From Okapia johnstoni (Eukaryota; Chordata; Mammalia; Artiodactyla; Giraffidae), in assembly GCA_024291935.2 (NCBI GenBank), contig JAGTYA010000024.1, forward strand, positions 8,432,001 to 8,496,000: DNA of 64,000 nucleotides, given 5' to 3'. The notes beneath the pieces are model-generated. The model made no database searches and had not been told where the DNA came from. It worked only from the letters and a program-made list of their open reading frames with translations. A program made the position numbers and the translations under genes. Shown here piece by piece: positions 39,501 through 46,962 of this stretch (within the stretch, counting starts at the first letter, position 1; each line of letters begins with the position of its first letter).

Positions 39501-42488
39501 TGGGTTAGCCCATCTGGCTGTGTGTCTGTCTGTGCACTCCCCATGTTTCCCAAACTCAGCATCTATGTACTTTGGTCATAATTTTTGTCCTACTGTCATT
39601 CCTTTTGAACCATTATCCCCTTAATATTTTCCTCTAAATCAACTCACTTTTTTCTTTTTTAACTTTATCCTTATCCTAAGGAATAATGTCCATTAGATCA
39701 TGGGTTTGATGTGTGTGTTTGCCTTAATAGACACTGTGATAAACACATTGCCAATACTTTTTTAACAAGAAGGCTTATCTACATAGGCCTGAAAATTATC
39801 TCATGTACCACCCATTAGTGAGACGCCTCACTTTGCAATTCTGTGTCTGGATCTGTATCTCATTTACGTGCAATGAGGGCATGTATGTGGAGGCCTGGCC
39901 ACAGGGTGTGTGCGTGTGTGTGTGCCCATCTGAGGGCATTTCTGTGTGCGTGATGGCCTTTGTATGCATGTGTCCTCTGGCGACAATCTGTGGCCGCCCT
40001 GTACATCTGTGAGAGTGTGTTTGTGACTGAGTGTGGCTGTACTTGTGACACTGTTGAAAGCATGTGTCTTTGCGTGAGGATACCTGTACGGTCCCTCTTA
40101 GAACATCATTGCTAGAAGAAATCTTGTAGATTATCTCCAACCCTCACATTGTACAGATGGAGAAATAGAGGCCCAGAGAAGTAGACAAGGATTTGCTCTA
40201 CCATCTTTGCAGGTAGTTTACCTCCATGGCCCTCAGTTTCCTCATCTATAAAATGGGGATGATGTGTATGATAGAGCTGTTTTGAGAATTGAAGGTAATA
40301 ATGATATAAAGCCCTCAGAACAGTGTTGAATGTCAACAGACATTGGCTTATTTATTATTATTACTATTATTACTGTCACCACCACCTAAGACCCCTGGGT
40401 GATTTGTGGCCAAGCCAGTGTCCACCCTGCTGTGGTTCCTCTTCAGCATGTAATGTGTGGATGTCTCTTTATAAGTGTGTGTGCACATCTGTATTCCTAT
40501 ATATGCCTCCAAACTTTTAGCAAACCTGAGTGCCTGATGCGAAGTCAGCGGGGGGAGCAAATAGTGAGTGTACCTGCTGGCATGTATCCATGTGTCTATG
40601 TCTGCTGTCCACCTGTGCAACCATGTGGATCTTGGATGTATCTGCCAGTGTGTTTGTGTGCATCTCTACAGATGTGGAACTGTGTGGGTATGTGCTGTGA
40701 GTGTGCCCTCAGCATATGTGTGAGAAAGAAGGGGTGACTTAGAAGCAGGGCCCAGGTTGGTTTAGGGCAGGAGGGAGAGCCTGGGAGCTCGGGTTGCTGG
40801 AGGGTCCAGAGTTGAGGGCATTAGGGGCCCAAGTTGGAGCATCCCTGCCCAGAGAGCCCTGACTCTCGACTCCCCCCACTCACCAGCGCCGGGCTTATTT
40901 CCGCCTCTGGAATGCGGCACTGAGGGGATTCCTGACCATGCCAGACCATGTGGAGGACATGAAGGCGGGCCGCGTGGTGGTCTCTGAGCCCCAAGCAGGA
41001 GGCAGCAACATCTGGTTCTATGAGGACGGGCTGCTGAAGAACCAGGTACCAGGTTTAGGGGCTGGGACAGGGACACCAGGGCCCCCAGACCCTCACAAGC
41101 CCACCTTCAGGAGTCCCAGCTTGTGCCCAGTTGGGAACAGGAGCCAGTCTTGGGACCGAGAGGCAGAGAGATACAGACACCAGGACCCTGGGGAGGTGGA
41201 GAAGGCAGGCTGTGTACCCTTGTGCAGTTCAGGCTCTTCTCTGGGTCTCTGTCTCTCATCTGCAAAACAAAGGGGCTGGACCCCAGAGGCTTCTAAGGGA
41301 CCTCCCAGCTCTGATAACCTGTGACAGATCTGGGTCCTGTTATTAATGATAGATTTCGGGAATTCTCCAGTGGTCCAGTGGTTAGGACTTAGGGCTTTTA
41401 CTGCCAGGCACCCGGGCTTGAACCTGGTTGGGAAATCAAGATCCCACAAGTCGTGAGGCATGGCCAAAACAAAATGATAGATTCACTCCACAAATATTTC
41501 CTGAGCACCTGCCATGTGCTCGGCCCTCCTGAAGCCTGCTTTCTAGTGGGGAGAGAAAGAAACGGCTTCAATGAGTAGTCTTAGGTGTTGAAAAGTGCAA
41601 TAGAGGAAAAATAAATGAAGAAAGGAAAATAGGGAATACCAGTATCTCTGACAAGGGGAGCCCTTCCTGAGAAAGTAGCAGTGGAGGGGATACCATGCAG
41701 ATGTCTTCACGTGAACATCATGATGTCTTCATGTGAACATCACATGCAATCCCTAGAGGGCACCAGGGGGCAGGTCCTATTATACTTCCCATTTTATAGG
41801 TGAGGAAATCAGAGCACAGAGAAGTTTAGTAACTGGCTGAAAGTCACATAGCCAATAAGTATGTGGAAGTTTGCTGCTAAAGCCTGTGCTTCAAGAGTCA
41901 GTCATGGAAGCCTTCTGGGAGGAGTTCGTATTTTCCCAGCTCTTTTATGGTTTCTCACATTGAACCAGAACCCTTTCAACAACCATCCCCCCAGGAAAAC
42001 AGAGCTCAGAAAGATCAAGAAGTTTGCCCAGAGTCACAGTCCACGAGAGCCAGAAATTCAAAGCTGGGTGTTATCAAAAGTGTCTTAGGTTTGGCAGAGT
42101 CCCTGGGGGAGGGCCGTGCCTGACGATCTCCTGGGGGCCTCAGGTGGCCCCCACCATGAGCCTGCAGGTGATTGGTCCCCCCAGCACAGGCTCCAAGGTG
42201 GTACTGTGGGCTGAGAGCCGACTGCCCCGCCAGACATGGAGCATCAGTGAGTCAGGCCACATCTGCAGCCAGATGTTTGAAGGTCGGATCCTAGACGTGA
42301 AGGGTAAGTTGGGCATGTGTGTGGGAGAAGGCCCCTGAGGGCAGTAGAGTCCCCAGCTCTTTCTGACCATCTCCCCATCTCTTACCCCATCCCCCGCAGG
42401 CGGCCAGGGCTACGACCGGGACCACGCAGTGCTGTGGGAGCTGGCCAAGGACAGGGCATCCCAGATCTGGACTGTCCATGTGCTTTGA
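12458..42488 (+). CDS. CRYBG2: CRYBG2 (AIM1L), beta/gamma-crystallin domain protein with ricin-B lectin domain, 22 coding exons
   Basis: Non-lens beta-gamma crystallin family protein, paralogous to AIM1/CRYBG1; its molecular role is poorly known. Exons: 12458-12573, 14523-14592, 16239-16978, 23020-25663, 26016-26063, 26160-26272, 26454-26583, 30232-30371, 31162-31288, 31524-31559, 31912-32048, 32205-32331, 32590-32729, 32830-32956, 33215-33247, 33374-33486, 37158-37287, 38853-38992, 39349-39472, 40887-41045, 42144-42303, 42400-42488. They total 5643 bases (1880 residues plus stop) and every junction agrees in phase. Residues 1-1190 look disordered, with a 17-residue tandem repeat near 757-940. 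A short linker follows, then twelve crystallin motifs (about 1207-1745, six domains) and a C-terminal beta-trefoil lectin region (1746-1880) with QTW and QIW. The start (ctcgccATGg) has a good context, but exons 1-2 rest on splice signals and phase only. My memory of the human protein is about 1,660 residues, so the N-terminus may differ. Confidence 0.92.
13035..13175 (-). mobile_element. MIR SINE
   Basis: tctcatttaatcctcccagc, then ggaaatggaagttcagagac and gtcacacagctcggaa, the typical antisense MIR order. Confidence 0.65.
14040..14225 (+). mobile_element. MIR SINE
   Basis: MIR core features: ctagctgtgtgactttacca, cctcagtttccttatctga, gaaaaatgagga, ttgtgaggcttaaa. It lies in CRYBG2 intron 1. 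Confidence 0.7.
14523..14592 (+). CDS. CRYBG2: CRYBG2 coding exon 2
   Basis: 70 bases between ttcccag|gcc and aag|gtagga. It is entered in phase 2 and left in phase 0. It encodes PWGGQSCPDLAQGQGSTSK and then VSLK. Confidence 0.7.
14593..16238 (+). other. CRYBG2 intron 2
   Basis: MIR-derived pieces are visible at about 14690-14860 (ctgtgtgaccctgggcag and cccactggaaaatgggg) and 15195-15400. The rest is unique sequence with no further exon supported. Confidence 0.6.
16239..16978 (+). CDS. CRYBG2: CRYBG2 coding exon 3
   Basis: 740 bases from ccctcag|gcc to gacg|gtgagt, leaving in phase 2. It encodes a Pro/Gly/Ala-rich, probably unstructured region with a basic patch (SWLRKRRYSSGG) and a segment TRYYRITVSLQGREQ. 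A 44-base inverted copy of its donor junction lies in the next intron. Confidence 0.85.
17585..17750 (-). mobile_element. L1 3' end fragment
   Basis: Matches the artiodactyl L1 3' segment tattggagtatagccaatca through agccatacatatacatgtat, in CRYBG2 intron 3. Confidence 0.65.
18135..18335 (+). mobile_element. Bov-tA SINE
   Basis: gggcttccccgatggctcag through gacagacacgactgaagaaa; nearly complete. It lies directly before copy 1 of the 176-bp duplication. Confidence 0.9.
18344..18519 (+). repeat. 176-bp direct duplication, copy 1
   Basis: Begins gctggtccgtggccttgaag and ends gccatcatgacta. It aligns without gaps to 19841-20016 with about seven mismatches by eye. Copy 1 lies directly after a Bov-tA SINE. 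Confidence 0.95.
18636..18679 (-). repeat. Inverted 44-bp copy of the CRYBG2 exon 3 donor junction
   Basis: Its reverse complement matches 16960-17003 at 39 of 44 positions, including the end of exon 3, the GT donor (GTGAGTAG against GTAAGTAG) and the start of intron 3. Similarity stops sharply at both ends. Confidence 0.85.
19427..19670. repeat. TG-rich degenerate tandem tract
   Basis: A short (TG)n core followed by over 200 bases of variants on tgtgtgtctg / tgtgtccctg. Confidence 0.8.
19841..20016 (+). repeat. 176-bp direct duplication, copy 2
   Basis: The same 176 bases as copy 1, 1.5 kb downstream, with no indel across the unit. The flanking gtgacc of copy 1 recurs upstream with a short extra ctggtcggt-type insertion. 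Confidence 0.95.
20350..20572 (+). mobile_element. Bov-tA SINE with short target duplication
   Basis: gggcttccccaggggctcaa through catgactgaaatgactgagc. AACCAGAA occurs at 20341 and again near 20580. Confidence 0.88.
21540..22350 (-). mobile_element. L1 LINE 3' fragment with inserted SINE
   Basis: Typical L1 3' sequence (aagtatacttgatttacaat, then cccaattc-type and tattgatgggcactttagtt), split by a tRNA-derived SINE at 21828-21955. Confidence 0.65.
21828..21955 (-). mobile_element. tRNA-derived SINE (CHR-type)
   Basis: gatcttagttctgaccagag, attgaacctgc and gggccactagggaattccc: an antisense tRNA-like head. Confidence 0.75.
23020..25663 (+). CDS. CRYBG2: CRYBG2 large coding exon 4 (disordered region with tandem repeats)
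   Basis: One 2,644-base open exon, ctgcag|cgag to tggtgg|gtgagt, phase 2 in and 0 out. Visible elements are basic Arg/Val segments (ERRVTRTVRTTVMVGGHVDR), a 51-base periodic repeat from about 24370 to 24930, three PsiKxE motifs (at 24266, 24317 and 25211), an acidic run, and conserved-looking blocks such as LEIFLDTLRSMEPPEILRTH and NPYLSDDEKLQ just before the crystallin region. Confidence 0.9.
24370..24930 (+). repeat. CRYBG2: Coding 51-bp minisatellite (17-residue tandem repeats) in CRYBG2 exon 4
   Basis: The codon after the K/E of a recurring K-E-V-V-Q-G core falls at 24380 (degenerate), 24431, 24482, 24533, 24584, 24626, 24677, 24728, 24779, 24830 and 24881. Nine of ten spacings are exactly 51 bases and one is 42. 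The unit is roughly QKEVVQGS-x-VPA-x-SSP. The first and last units are the most diverged. Confidence 0.9.
26016..26063 (+). CDS. CRYBG2: CRYBG2 coding exon 5 (linker)
   Basis: 48 bases, phase 0 at both ends, between ttccag|agc and aag|gtaggg. It encodes SPALKTQGKLNTRPGK, which resembles the AIM1 stretch just before the first crystallin motif. Confidence 0.85.
26160..26272 (+). CDS. CRYBG2: CRYBG2 coding exon 6, crystallin motif 1
   Basis: 113 bases, phase 0 to 2. It encodes IILFSEPGCQGSREVWED and ends SVRVVRGC, with the aromatic-x5-G pattern of a beta-gamma Greek-key motif. Confidence 0.92.
26454..26583 (+). CDS. CRYBG2: CRYBG2 coding exon 7, crystallin motif 2
   Basis: 130 bases, phase 2 to 0. 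It encodes WMLHEQPAFQGRKLVLPQGD and ends GSLRRVVR, a canonical second motif of a crystallin domain. Confidence 0.93.
26953..27166 (+). mobile_element. Bov-tA SINE (CRYBG2 intron 7)
   Basis: ggcttccctggtggctcagt through gttggacacgattgaaggta and a (caa)n tail. Confidence 0.9.
27900..28028 (-). mobile_element. tRNA-derived SINE (CHR-type) with 17-bp target duplication
   Basis: Antisense element ending gacaaccagagaagtccc, flanked by tgtttcataaacattta at 27883-27899 and 28029-28045. Confidence 0.88.
28611..30165 (-). mobile_element. BovB (RTE) LINE, 5' truncated, broken reverse transcriptase
   Basis: Antisense BovB covering the C-terminal half of the reverse transcriptase region and the 3' end. 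A minus-strand frame at 29501-29007 carries the RT motif YADD and others at 29741-29514 and 30187-29951 carry upstream RT blocks. The frames are split by stops and shifts, so the copy is dead. It ends within roughly 100 bases upstream of CRYBG2 exon 8. Confidence 0.92.
30232..30371 (+). CDS. CRYBG2: CRYBG2 coding exon 8, crystallin motif 3
   Basis: 140 bases, phase 0 to 2. It encodes ISLYSEEGLKGERVKLTEAL and ends ASATVSAGL. A BovB LINE ends within roughly 100 bases upstream, leaving the polypyrimidine tract and tctgcag acceptor intact. Confidence 0.92.
31162..31288 (+). CDS. CRYBG2: CRYBG2 coding exon 9, crystallin motif 4 (degenerate)
   Basis: 127 bases, phase 2 to 0. It encodes WLLYPKPFFEDTPCILEPGD and ends VGSLKPMRL. 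The glycine usual after the aromatic corner is replaced (FFEDT in place of F-x-G). Confidence 0.9.
31524..31559 (+). CDS. CRYBG2: CRYBG2 coding exon 10 (12-residue linker)
   Basis: 36 bases, phase 0 to 0, ctgcag|ggc to aag|gtaaga. It encodes GCPSVERPGEPK, an interdomain linker. Confidence 0.85.
31912..32048 (+). CDS. CRYBG2: CRYBG2 coding exon 11, crystallin motif 5
   Basis: 137 bases, phase 0 to 2. It encodes AVVYEAPGFQGRSWEVNRDV and ends GSLRVLGGC. Confidence 0.93.
32205..32331 (+). CDS. CRYBG2: CRYBG2 coding exon 12, crystallin motif 6
   Basis: 127 bases, phase 2 to 0. It encodes WVGYEKEGFRGHQYLLEEGE with the conserved DWSRWGG segment, and ends SLRVIRT. Confidence 0.94.
32590..32729 (+). 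CDS. CRYBG2: CRYBG2 coding exon 13, crystallin motif 7
   Basis: 140 bases, phase 0 to 2. It encodes AVVLFEAMDFEGPSVEVSEA and ends AIHVLSGV. The local GC content is high. Confidence 0.93.
32830..32956 (+). CDS. CRYBG2: CRYBG2 coding exon 14, crystallin motif 8
   Basis: 127 bases, phase 2 to 0. It encodes WVAYQEVGFSGEQYVLEKGV, then CDDWGSGN, and ends SLQPVLQ. The intron before it is only 100 bases. Confidence 0.94.
33215..33247 (+). CDS. CRYBG2: CRYBG2 coding exon 15 (11-residue linker)
   Basis: 33 bases, phase 0 to 0, ttcag|gtc to aag|gtaagg. It encodes VGEHNLHFISK. Confidence 0.85.
33374..33486 (+). CDS. CRYBG2: CRYBG2 coding exon 16, crystallin motif 9
   Basis: 113 bases, phase 0 to 2. 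It encodes IQLFSGPDFLGDHVSFEDDQ and ends SCRVQGGS. It has the same length as the motif 1 exon. Confidence 0.92.
33640..34780 (-). mobile_element. Old L1-like / AT-rich interspersed repeat
   Basis: AT-rich CRYBG2 intron 16 sequence with L1-like features (a long T-run at 33742, then atataatgaaatgaacagta). The family assignment is uncertain. Confidence 0.4.
34785..34957 (-). mobile_element. tRNA-derived SINE (CHR-type)
   Basis: Antisense; ends ccactggaccaccagggaag. It is flanked by ttcctgggtacttttt and ttccttggtacttttt, a 16-bp target duplication with one mismatch. Confidence 0.85.
34975..35153 (-). mobile_element. tRNA-derived SINE (CHR-type), second copy
   Basis: actgcatcgggtctttgttg through cagatccatcagggaaatcc, directly after the previous SINE. 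Confidence 0.75.
35252..35525 (+). mobile_element. BOV-A2 dimeric SINE with 12-bp target duplication (CRYBG2 intron 16)
   Basis: Complete dimer, ggagaaggcaatggcacccc to acttagcagccacagca. GGATCATTTTGT lies at 35240-35251 and again at 35526-35537. Confidence 0.95.
35900..36360. mobile_element. Old interspersed repeat split by a SINE
   Basis: Contains a common mammalian repeat (aatgccatacactgggtggt, tctcacagatttggaggctg, then cttataaagacactaatccc and acattcagtccataagag), interrupted at 36076-36196 by an antisense tRNA-derived SINE. I do not assign its class. Confidence 0.55.
37158..37287 (+). CDS. CRYBG2: CRYBG2 coding exon 17, crystallin motif 10
   Basis: 130 bases, phase 2 to 0. It encodes WILFDEKNFEGEQYILSEGE and ends LGSLRKVPL. 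It follows a 3.7-kb intron filled with repeats. Confidence 0.94.
37760..38030 (+). mobile_element. BOV-A2 dimeric SINE (CRYBG2 intron 17)
   Basis: ggagaaggcaatggcatccc through acttagcagcagcag, both monomers present. Confidence 0.93.
38180..38540. mobile_element. MIR SINE pieces
   Basis: aaaactgaggcacagagagg and gtcacacagctggtgatc, then a second piece with ccttgagcaagcaacctt and cagtttccctctaag. Confidence 0.6.
38853..38992 (+). CDS. CRYBG2: CRYBG2 coding exon 18, crystallin motif 11
   Basis: 140 bases, phase 0 to 2. It encodes IFLYGLECFEGKEIELSGEV and ends VLSVRIKGGV. Confidence 0.93.
39349..39472 (+). CDS. CRYBG2: CRYBG2 coding exon 19, crystallin motif 12
   Basis: 124 bases, phase 2 to 0. 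It encodes WVLCEHSDFRGRQWLVGSCE and ends VGSLYPIKQ, the last crystallin motif. Confidence 0.93.
39900..40085. repeat. TG-rich degenerate tract
   Basis: Irregular tgtgtgcgtg/tgtgactgag variants in CRYBG2 intron 19. A similar tract lies at about 40440-40730. Confidence 0.65.
40887..41045 (+). CDS. CRYBG2: CRYBG2 coding exon 20, start of ricin-B-type lectin domain
   Basis: 159 bases, phase 0 to 0. It encodes RRAYFRLWNAALRGFLTMPD and ends NIWFYEDGLLKNQ, the first part of a C-terminal beta-trefoil like that of AIM1. Confidence 0.92.
41356..41472 (+). mobile_element. tRNA-derived SINE (CHR-type) with 11-bp target duplication
   Basis: gggaattctccagtggtcca to gaggcatggccaaaac. AATGATAGATT is at 41345-41355 and 41473-41483. 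Confidence 0.9.
42144..42303 (+). CDS. CRYBG2: CRYBG2 coding exon 21, ricin-B-type domain
   Basis: 160 bases, phase 0 to 1. It contains KVVLWAESRLPRQTWSISES with a QxW motif, and ends FEGRILDVKG. Confidence 0.93.
42400..42488 (+). CDS. CRYBG2: CRYBG2 coding exon 22 (last)
   Basis: Encodes GGQGYDRDHAVLWELAKDRA, then SQIWTVHVL and TGA, with the final QxW motif of the trefoil. The 3' UTR follows. A variant poly(A) hexamer CATAAA is at 42569 and a canonical AATAAA at 43234; I cannot tell which is used. Confidence 0.94.
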
Positions 42489-43934
42489 ACCTCCCTGCCA
42501 CCCCCCAGCCCCGGAGGCTCTCTCTCCCTGGGATGAAATGTTTTTATAGGGTTTTTTTGTTGTTGTAACATAAACTGTTTTATACTATGCTCCCAGGTGT
42601 CCTTGACGCTGCACCTTGATATTTGGGGGTGGGAGTGATGTTTTGTTCACCTGCCTTCTGACTTGCCCAGGCTCAGGCGGTCTTCTTCCCTCCTTCCCGT
42701 TCTGGCGTTCAGATGCAAGGCCTCCCTCTGCCGCCAGAGGGAGCCCTGGGACCAGACTGCCGAGAGTGATCTTGCCCCCCCCACCCCCCACCCGCCCCTG
42801 CAAATGATGTGAACATGGGCTTTGGGGGCACAAACATGAACCACGCCTTGGTCCCTGCCCTCAGGTAACTCAGTCCAGTGGAGAATTCCAACGGGTAGGG
42901 TGATACACTCAATGACAGGCTAAGAACGGAAGTGGAGGCATGCACAGGGGAGGATGCGAAACCCATTTAGAGGCACGAGGCGTGGAACACTGCCCGGAGG
43001 AGGGAACCCTCATCTGCGATGTGGAGGATGAGAAGGAGTCAGCCGGGCTAGAGGATGGCAGAGGGATGCAGACAAATTCATGGGTGGAAACCTGGAAGTT
43101 CAGTGTGATGGGGGCACGGTGGGCGGGGCGAGAGAGGCAAATGGGAGCCACACCTCAAAGGGGCTCGGTCGCCAGGGTTCCTCTCAATTTCTCCCAACCC
43201 TGGTTTCAAGCCCTAAAAGATTGATCTCAGTCAAATAAACCGGGACAGGGGGTCTTGGTTCCTAACCCAGCTCAGAGAGGGCAGGACACAGTCCTTCAAA
43301 GTAGCAGACCCTTGGCCTCTTGGCTGAGGTCCTCCGGGAAGAGGCAGAGATGGGGGCTTCTCCAGGGTCCCTTTCCCTCTCTGTTGATCCCAGTTCCAAG
43401 ATGGGTACGAGTGTTTAGAGCAGCTGTATGTTCTTCCTGCCTGCCTAACCCATGGGTAGGTGGGAAGGAAACGGACAGCTGCCTCTTCACCTTTCTTAGC
43501 CTCCCGTGGTTGGAGACGTTAAGGACAGGAGGCTGGCTGTGAGGGAGCAGCTAGAGGTTGGGCGGGCGGTTCTCTCTGAATCTTGTTCTGAAGAAACTCG
43601 GGTAGTGGAGTGGGGGACTCTCTGAGCCTCTGCAACTGTAGATGCCCAAGGTCTGGGTGGGGGCAGGTGGGTCCTCTGGGACCTCCCTTCCTGAACTCCC
43701 AGGGACTAGTGACCAAACGCAGCTAAAGGGAGAGTGACTACAGCAGGTTCTGGGCTGGGTCCTTTCAAGGGGATCCCAATGGGTAGGGCCCAGCTTCCAG
43801 ACTTTGGGGCAGGGAAGTTGGGGTGTGAGCTCCCTGGTGCCACCTCTCCTGCTGATGGAGCCTGGGTGCTGGCTCTTTGGGTCCGGTGACGTCCAGTGAC
43901 CACACGCAGGATCCCGCTCTGAGTATACAACAGC
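42489..43934. other. CRYBG2 3' UTR and spacer to CD52
   Basis: Convergent gene ends. Possible CRYBG2 poly(A) signals are CATAAA at 42569 and AATAAA at 43234. I see no other gene; the open frames here have no recognisable homology. Confidence 0.6.
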
Positions 43935-43940
43935 TTTATT
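43935..43940 (-). terminator. CD52: CD52 poly(A) signal AATAAA
   Basis: TTTATT on the plus strand reads AATAAA on the minus strand, about 200 bases past the CD52 stop codon, within caataaagctgttg. It is well placed for a short 3' UTR. Confidence 0.88.
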
Positions 43941-44140
43941 GAGCCCTGGCTGGGTGGTGCTTCCTCCTCCAAGTCAGAGCCTCCCTGTGTCGGTCATGGG
44001 CGCCCCCCAGGCTCTGCCCATCAATTCCTACAACCTGCTCATCTCTAGCATCAGCGCCTCCCAAGGATTGGGGGTGCTTCTCCTGCTAGTGATGATGGCC
44101 GCTCTCAGGGGGCGTGGGATGAAGGCTGGGGCGTGTCACC

Positions 44141-44284
44141 TCAAGTGAGGTGGAAGAGCTGGATGAGGGTGTTGGTCAAAAAGAAAAGGATGCTGCCACC
44201 GGCCAGGCTGCCGAAGGCCGGGGAGCCACTTTTGGGTTTCCTGGAGGTGGTGATGGTATGGTTTTCCAGGACTCCAGTTTGTAT
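44141..44284 (-). CDS. CD52: CD52 exon 2 coding part
   Basis: 47 codons and TGA after the acceptor ctcttgcag. It contains the NHT sequon and the hydrophobic GPI-signal tail. Confidence 0.95.
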   Translation of the reverse strand: MQTGVLENHTITTSRKPKSGSPAFGSLAGGSILFFLTNTLIQLFHLT

Positions 44285-45487
44285 CTGCAAGAGGAGAAGT
44301 GGGGCAAGCCCGGGGAGGGGTGAATCTCAGGTGTGTTGTTTCGAGACACAGTTCTCCCACCCCCAGGCTGTAGCCCCGGTTCCCTGTCCCTAGGATTGTG
44401 ACTTCTGCCACAAGGTCCTGTGGGAAGAGCTGGCTGCTTCGGGCCATGACGCAGGCAGGGTCAGAGGCAGTCCCTGGTCCGTGTCCCCTGGAACCTTCCT
44501 TTCACGTTCACCAGGTCACCCGCACCTCCAGCATGCAGGAGATAGGGAAATCTGTGGCCCCCGACCTTGATCTTAATAGCCCAGCCAGGGCCTTAGCCTC
44601 TCTGAACCTCAGTTTCCTCATCTAGTGAATGGGAAGAAGAGCCCATCATAGTCATGGGGGTCACATGAGACCGGGCTGGAGAGAAGGCACCTGGCGAAGT
44701 ATGGGCGGGTGGGGTTAGGGAAGGTGTGACTTTTTTCCCCAAAGAGATGGCCAGATGGTGATCAAACTGTTCTCAAAGCCTGATCATGCTGCAATTAAAG
44801 CTGCCCTTGGTGGAGATTAAGCTGTTTTTGATGGCGACCAAGGTGTCCTTAATGCTTGATCAGGCTGTTGTCGATGGAGAACTCGATGGCTCCCTTCTCC
44901 TCTACCGACTAGCATGTGAGATGCTGCCAAAGCCGCCTCTTGGAATAGCAGTTGATCTTGAGACTCTAGCTGTTTCTGGAATGGGAGATTTCTATCTTCT
45001 TAGCATTGCCAAACACTCAGGCTCCTCACCCGGGGCGGGGGTTCTGTGCCACCTCCATCAGGCTCCATTTGAACCTTTCCCAGCCCCCCTCCCAACAGGA
45101 CCATTTCCCAGGTTCCCTGTGGGTTGATGCCATCATCACTCAGGGCTGTCTTCCCAAGCCTCTTCATCCCCTGTTATTCCACAACAGCCCTTGGGGGCCT
45201 CAGTATGCTGACACCCTGTCAGTGCACCCCAGCCTCAAGTACCGGAGGCAGCAATGCTCAGGGGAAACCCTCCAACAGTCTGACCCCAACCAGAAGAACT
45301 GGAAGGCTGGAAGCCAGGCGTCCAGAGTCCTTGGTTCCCATGGGAGGAAGGCTGGGTGCCAGGAGCCTGCAGGCCAGGCGGGTCTGAGGAGCCTGGGGTG
45401 GTGGTTCCAGGGACTCCAGGGGGCTGCTCTTACCTGAATCATAATCAGGAGGCTGATGGTGAAGAGGAGGAAGAGGAAGCCTTTCAT
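44141..45487 (-). CDS. CD52: CD52 (CAMPATH-1 antigen) GPI-anchored glycopeptide, two exons
   Basis: Very short lymphocyte and male-tract surface glycoprotein held by a GPI anchor. Exon 1 (45487-45434) encodes the signal peptide MKGFLFLLFTISLLIMIQ. Exon 2 (44284-44141) encodes the rest: IQTGVLENHTITTSRKPKSG, then SPAFGSLAGG, then the hydrophobic tail SILFFLTNTLIQLFHLT and TGA. The total is 65 residues (human 61). The intron is phase 0 with cag|gtaaga and ttgcag|ata. One N-glycosylation sequon (NHT) lies in the short mature peptide. The Ser/Gly-rich stretch before the hydrophobic tail is the likely GPI-attachment region and would be cleaved. The peptide left after both cleavages would be only a dozen or so residues, which is normal for CD52; that estimate is inferred from the family. 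Confidence 0.95.
44750..44895. repeat. Degenerate 20-22 bp tandem repeat in the CD52 intron
   Basis: Variants of gatcaagctgtt followed by ttaatgct-like sequence recur about every 20-22 bases (gatcaaactgtt, gatcatgctgca, gattaagctgtt, gaccaaggtgtc, gatcaggctgtt). Five or six diverged units are visible. Confidence 0.55.
45434..45487 (-). CDS. CD52: CD52 exon 1 coding part (signal peptide)
   Basis: 18 codons, MKGFLFLLFTISLLIMIQ, followed by a cag|gtaaga donor on the minus strand. It closely matches the human signal peptide. Confidence 0.95.
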
Positions 45488-46962
45488 CTTGGGAGGCTCT
45501 CCGCAGCGCTCTTGGTAGCAGCTTTTGGAGATGAGCTCAGGGCTGTCTGCAGGCCTCTTTGGGCTTGGCTGCTTTTGAAGGAGGGTGAAGCAGGGAGGCG
45601 GGGTGGAAGGAAAGGAAGGAGGGCCTCTGGGGTGGGGTGGGTACTGCTGCTCTTCTACAGACCTTGAGATTGAGGATGCCAGGCCCCAGCTCCACAGCTC
45701 CGGCAGGTGACGGGTTCTGGAGTAGAACTGGGGCACATCCCAGGGGATGGGAGGTGGGCAAACCCAGAGGCAGCTAGGGGGCAGTAAAGAGGGCCCTGGG
45801 CTTGGGGTTGTGCAGAGTGGGGATTGAATCTTGGTTTAATCACCTGTACTTCTCTGAGCCTTAATAAAAGAGCCGCCAGAGAATTACAAAAATATAGTAT
45901 CATTGAAAGGAGATTGGGGCAGGTTTTAGGAGCTGAAGGAGGAAAGGCAGGGATAAATTTAAGTTTAAAGTAAGGTTGTGGACTGTTCCAAGATTCAGAA
46001 GAAAGGCTTAAGAAAGGCTTGGGGAGCACGGAAAGTGGGGTGTGTAGATTTCTGTGAAAATAAAGGTGAAATGTGACAGGAACCTGGAAACCTAGCTTCT
46101 AGGTAAGCCCATTTCCTCCGGGCCTCAGGTGAGAAGACTGAAGTGGATTATTTCTGACGTTTACTAAGACCTAGCATCTTGTGACTTGGATAAAGAAAAT
46201 AGCAGATGGATATCTGTATCAGTCTCAGAGCGATGGCTGGTGGAGGACCAGAAGCTAACTAAACTGCAGGGGAAGGGATTTGGGGTGCGGGTGTCTGTGA
46301 AGTCCCAGCCAGGGGTGGGGGATAGGATGGACCACAAAGATGCCTGAACAGTGCTCTATTCTTTATACATCCTCTCACTTTATTCTCTCAGTGGGACTCT
46401 GCAGCAGGTTCCATAATTACCCCCATTTTCCAGATGAAGAAACTGAGGCTTGGATATTAAGTGACTTGCCCAAGGTAATAAAAGGAGGAGCCAGTTTCAG
46501 GTGGAATTGCATCAAGGTCTGCCTGAAGCAGCAGCCATGGATGTAACCTCTGGGGCTCTCCTAGAAGTCACCGATTAAGTCTTCATTCCCTGCCTGGCTT
46601 CCTCCTGGAGGACCCAAGGGTTGTTTCTGTAGCCCAGCTTCAGCTTCACTCACTCTCCCTTCCTTAGTCTATTCTGTGTCTCGTTTGCGTGCCAGGTAGT
46701 AAAAGAAATCCCCCTCTCTCACTTCCCTGCTCCGGTTTTGGGGTTTTGGGCCTCGTGTGGCAAGCCTCAGAAAAACTTGAGTGATCCCTTAGGGCCTCCG
46801 GCCCTGGCTAAAAAGAAACAAAGGGGAATAAAAACAAACAAAAACCTGAAAGTCAGGCTGGTGAGAGAAAGCCAGGAAGTGAAAAGGAAGGGGCAGGAAT
46901 CTCGAGGCTCCCGGGGAGGCGGGTAGGGAAGGAAGTGGGTGGAGCCCTCCACTACCTGCCAC

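Larger units (their letters stand above)
43918..45510 (-). other. CD52: CD52 transcription unit (approximate ends)
   Basis: Two exons on the minus strand with a 1.15-kb intron (44285-45433). The 3' end is placed just after the AATAAA at 43940-43935. The 5' end is approximate because no TATA element was recognised. The gene is convergent with CRYBG2: the two stop codons are about 1.65 kb apart. Confidence 0.8.

Noticed and set aside
43255..43542. 95-codon plus-strand open frame between CRYBG2 and CD52
   Set aside because: No splice or homology support; it is between two convergent genes.
46737..46830. Possible tRNA-derived SINE piece
   Set aside because: The similarity (gcctcgtgtggcaagcctca) is too weak to call with confidence.
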